From Candidatus Thermochlorobacteriaceae bacterium (GTDB taxonomy: Bacteria; Bacteroidota; Chlorobiia; Chlorobiales; Thermochlorobacteraceae), in assembly GCA_029263855.1 (NCBI GenBank), contig JAJUFC010000015.1:1-64000 (forward strand): DNA of 64,000 nt, written 5' to 3'. The translations under genes were made by a program, and so were the position numbers. Below, one piece after another: positions 62,215-64,000 of this stretch. Within the stretch, counting starts at the first letter, position 1. Every line of letters starts with the position of its first letter. The notes under the pieces are model-generated. The model did not search any database. It was not told where the DNA came from and saw nothing but the letters and a program-made list of their open reading frames with translations.

Positions 62215-63699
62215 TCAAATTGAGTTGGGAGACGAGTTGAGGGTGAGTTGCATTCTTGTTCGTCGTGCGATCAAGCCGAGCGCGATGGCACCCCAAACCG
62301 CCGTCAGTGCAAAGTTTGGCAAACCGCCTGTCAAGCCTTGATTGACAAGCAAGAAGGTCGGAAAGAAGAACAAAAAATACCAAAAATAAAATTTGCTGTT
62401 CTGCATCAATCGCACTTCGCGAAAGAGTTCGTTCAACACACGAATGAAGATGCCGAAGACGAAGAGCGTCAGAAATGTGCCGAGCGCGCCGAAGTTCATG
62501 TAGCCTTCGCCGAAAATCGACATTTCAAAACTGAAAATCGAGAGCAGTTTCGGATAAAACATTTCCATGAAGTAGTAGGTCGTTTGATACGGCTTTTCGA
62601 ACGGGAGCAGTTGTCGCGGAATGTAGGCGATAAGGTCGCCGAGCATGCCTTTGCCGTAAAGCAAATCGTTTTCGGAATAGATGGTTGAAAATCCTTCGAC
62701 GATTTCGCCGAAGCGATGGAGCGCGTCCAAGCGTTTGAGCACCGTTCCGAAGGCGATTTCATACCAAGAGAGGTCGAGTTGCTGACGAATGCGCTCTAAG
62801 GCGGCGCGCTCTGATGTTGAAAGCGCAAGCAAATCGCGAACCTCGCCAAGCAAAGCCACAACACCGCCCAACAAGAGTCCTAACAAGACAATCGTCAAAA
62901 CAGGCACTTTTCGGTAGCGATGATACCACATTACAATGGCTAAAAATCCCGTCAAGACGAAGTTGCCGCGAATCCCGAAACTAATCCAAATTGCCGATTC
63001 AATCACGAAGAAGAAAATCCAAAATCGCCACTGCGATTGTTCAAATTGGTGCTTGGCGTTGGCAAGGAAAGCAAAGAAAAGCGTTTTGGGAATCATCAAG
63101 GCGAAAGTCATGAAGGTGGCGATGGCGGTGGTTGCACCAAGCGAGAAGGCTTTACGGCGAAATTCGCTCATGTCGAGCGCGGCTTGAATCGGCGTTGCGT
63201 AGCCTGCAGTCCAAACCGCCAGCACATAGAGCACAACGCCTACGGCTAAGTAGCCCTTTGAAAGTTGCAAAATCGCAGTCGAGTTGAAACTAAATTGTTG
63301 CTCGAAGTTGAGCGCAATCGAGTTAGCAACGGCGCGTCCAAGGTTCAAGAAAAATCCAATCCAAAAACAAACAATCCCTGCAAGGAAGAGCCAAATTGTG
63401 CGCGTGAGAATCTCTTTCGGAAGCGGATGCTCGAGCGTTTTCATTTCAAAAATGGCGGGCAACAGCGAAAGCACATCGTAAATCGTGAACATCAAGAGGA
63501 CTGCGCCCAGCGGTTTGATTAAGATGCTGAGCGTTTCTCTGTCATCGCGAAATTGGTCTGTGTAATTCAGCCACCACAATCCAAGTGCCGTAAGCAAATA
63601 GACGGACGAAAGCAAGGAAAGATTTTCAACCTCGAACAAGAGTCCTAACAAAAACAGCACCACAAAGACTGAGAGATAGATTTGAGCAATGCGTTTCAT
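62215..63699 (-). CDS. O-antigen polymerase-like membrane protein
   Basis: 494 residues from MKRIAQIYLSVFV (an in-frame ATG 11 codons earlier is unlikely). Twelve or so membrane helices with a periplasmic loop near residues 330-400 (DALHRFGEIVEGFSTIYSEN, GDLIAYIPRQLLPFEKPYQ), which fits Wzy/O-antigen repeat-unit polymerases with the typical large loop. The final helices end RRTRMQLTLNSSPNSI. It probably links repeat units in the periplasm. Its 5' end is 2 nt from the stop of the outer-membrane protein before it. Confidence 0.85.
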   Translation of the reverse strand: MKRIAQIYLSVFVVLFLLGLLFEVENLSLLSSVYLLTALGLWWLNYTDQFRDDRETLSILIKPLGAVLLMFTIYDVLSLLPAIFEMKTLEHPLPKEILTRTIWLFLAGIVCFWIGFFLNLGRAVANSIALNFEQQFSFNSTAILQLSKGYLAVGVVLYVLAVWTAGYATPIQAALDMSEFRRKAFSLGATTAIATFMTFALMIPKTLFFAFLANAKHQFEQSQWRFWIFFFVIESAIWISFGIRGNFVLTGFLAIVMWYHRYRKVPVLTIVLLGLLLGGVVALLGEVRDLLALSTSERAALERIRQQLDLSWYEIAFGTVLKRLDALHRFGEIVEGFSTIYSENDLLYGKGMLGDLIAYIPRQLLPFEKPYQTTYYFMEMFYPKLLSIFSFEMSIFGEGYMNFGALGTFLTLFVFGIFIRVLNELFREVRLMQNSKFYFWYFLFFFPTFLLVNQGLTGGLPNFALTAVWGAIALGLIARRTRMQLTLNSSPNSI

Positions 63700-63701
63700 C
63701 G

Positions 63702-64000
63702 TCAGATGTTTAACTCCGCTCCCAAAAACCAACCGACTCCTGAGAAGTCGCCGCGTTGGTTGCGAGAAAAGATGAAAAAGTTTTGGCTCTCTTGATAACT
63801 CACCGAGCCGTTCAAAAATAAATTGCGTATGACTTCAAAACTCACAGCGGCACGATATTCCTCGCGCACGCCCAGCGCACCACTCAAAAATTTGACGAAC
63901 TCCGAATCAATTTCAGGACGACGGCTCAAGAGCACATCGCCCCCCACATTCGTGAGCGAATCAGGATTTGCGCCATGACGAAAGCGCGTGTAACTCACCG
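63702..64000 (-). CDS. C-terminal part of a beta-barrel outer-membrane protein (partial)
   Basis: Open to the right window edge, so the N-terminus lies outside. The 98 visible residues are aromatic- and Gly-rich with alternating strands (YRAAVSFEVIRNLFLNGSVSY, FIFSRNQRGDFSGVGWFLG) and end in ELNI. This resembles the end of capsule-assembly Wzi-type or related barrels, but family membership is uncertain. The GTG at 63998 is only the first in-frame starter and not the true start. It is 2 nt before the polymerase start, so it belongs to the polysaccharide operon. Confidence 0.7.
   Translation of the reverse strand, partial: VSYTRFRHGANPDSLTNVGGDVLLSRRPEIDSEFVKFLSGALGVREEYRAAVSFEVIRNLFLNGSVSYQESQNFFIFSRNQRGDFSGVGWFLGAELNI

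Noticed and set aside
61181-62341. 386-codon open frame on the plus strand across a GT4 gene
   Set aside because: Antisense shadow of a recognisable glycosyltransferase; no motif of its own.

Overview
The window looks like a chromosomal segment from a member of the Chlorobi/Bacteroidota side of the tree, most likely a Chloroherpeton- or Thermochlorobacter-like green sulfur bacterium relative. Reasons: type IX secretion C-terminal sorting domains (NYPNPFNP motifs), DUF5686 and SusC-like carboxypeptidase-regulatory outer-membrane proteins, an AtpZ/AtpI-led F0 operon, a 35-residue bS22/AURKAIP1-type ribosomal microprotein, and a PucC-type bacteriochlorophyll-delivery (BCD family) transporter, which points to a phototroph. 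4-hydroxyphenylpyruvate dioxygenase needs O2, so the host is probably oxygen-exposed. The species assignment is an inference; no rRNA is present.

Layout. 1-3.8 kb: two T9SS cargo genes (the first runs off the left edge and is open at its 3' end) and a small secreted protein. 3.9-9.8 kb: a GT-C-like membrane protein, cysS, a UDP-sugar dehydrogenase and hemE. 9.9-13.0 kb: the F0 half of ATP synthase (atpZ-I-B-E-F-H) closed by a terminator, without the catalytic genes. 13.5-25.2 kb, plus strand: dnaE, an M23 peptidase, a DUF2795 protein, an Omp85 protein, rpe, an FG-GAP protein, def, purE and a small coiled-coil-like protein. 25.3-33.1 kb, minus strand: comM, an amino-acid permease, an ABC exporter, a TlpA-like thioredoxin, a DUF2283/DUF4258 toxin-antitoxin-like pair wedged against the end of hpd, hpd and rfbC. 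33.4-41.5 kb: a DUF5686 outer-membrane protein, a NifU-like and an Mrp/ApbC iron-sulfur carrier, a GNAT-like protein, two lipoproteins and a carboxyltransferase. 41.6-49.7 kb, plus strand: bS22, tRNA-Lys, tRNA-Leu, a pseudouridine synthase, hemW, a DUF2723 membrane protein, lpxA, ssb and an OstA-like protein. 49.7-59.9 kb: an OmpA-like protein with an 18-proline linker, an ABC permease, the PucC-like transporter with a lipoprotein, mtaB, a TonB-dependent receptor and a two-domain glycosyltransferase/amidotransferase fusion. 60-64 kb, minus strand: a surface-polysaccharide cluster (two GT4 enzymes, a Wzy-like polymerase, the end of an outer-membrane protein).

Much of the window serves the envelope: LPS core (lpxA, OstA-like), outer-membrane assembly (Omp85), glycan synthesis and polymerisation, TonB-dependent uptake and T9SS export, mixed with core housekeeping genes. 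I found no complete new defence system, CRISPR array or transposase. The strongest unexplained structures are a 33-bp perfect direct repeat, 500 bp apart, that copies the 3' end of hpd onto the end of the DUF2283 gene across a toxin-antitoxin-like cassette, and a (TC)10 microsatellite that puts a T9SS cargo gene out of frame with its only good ATG, as in a phase-variable locus.
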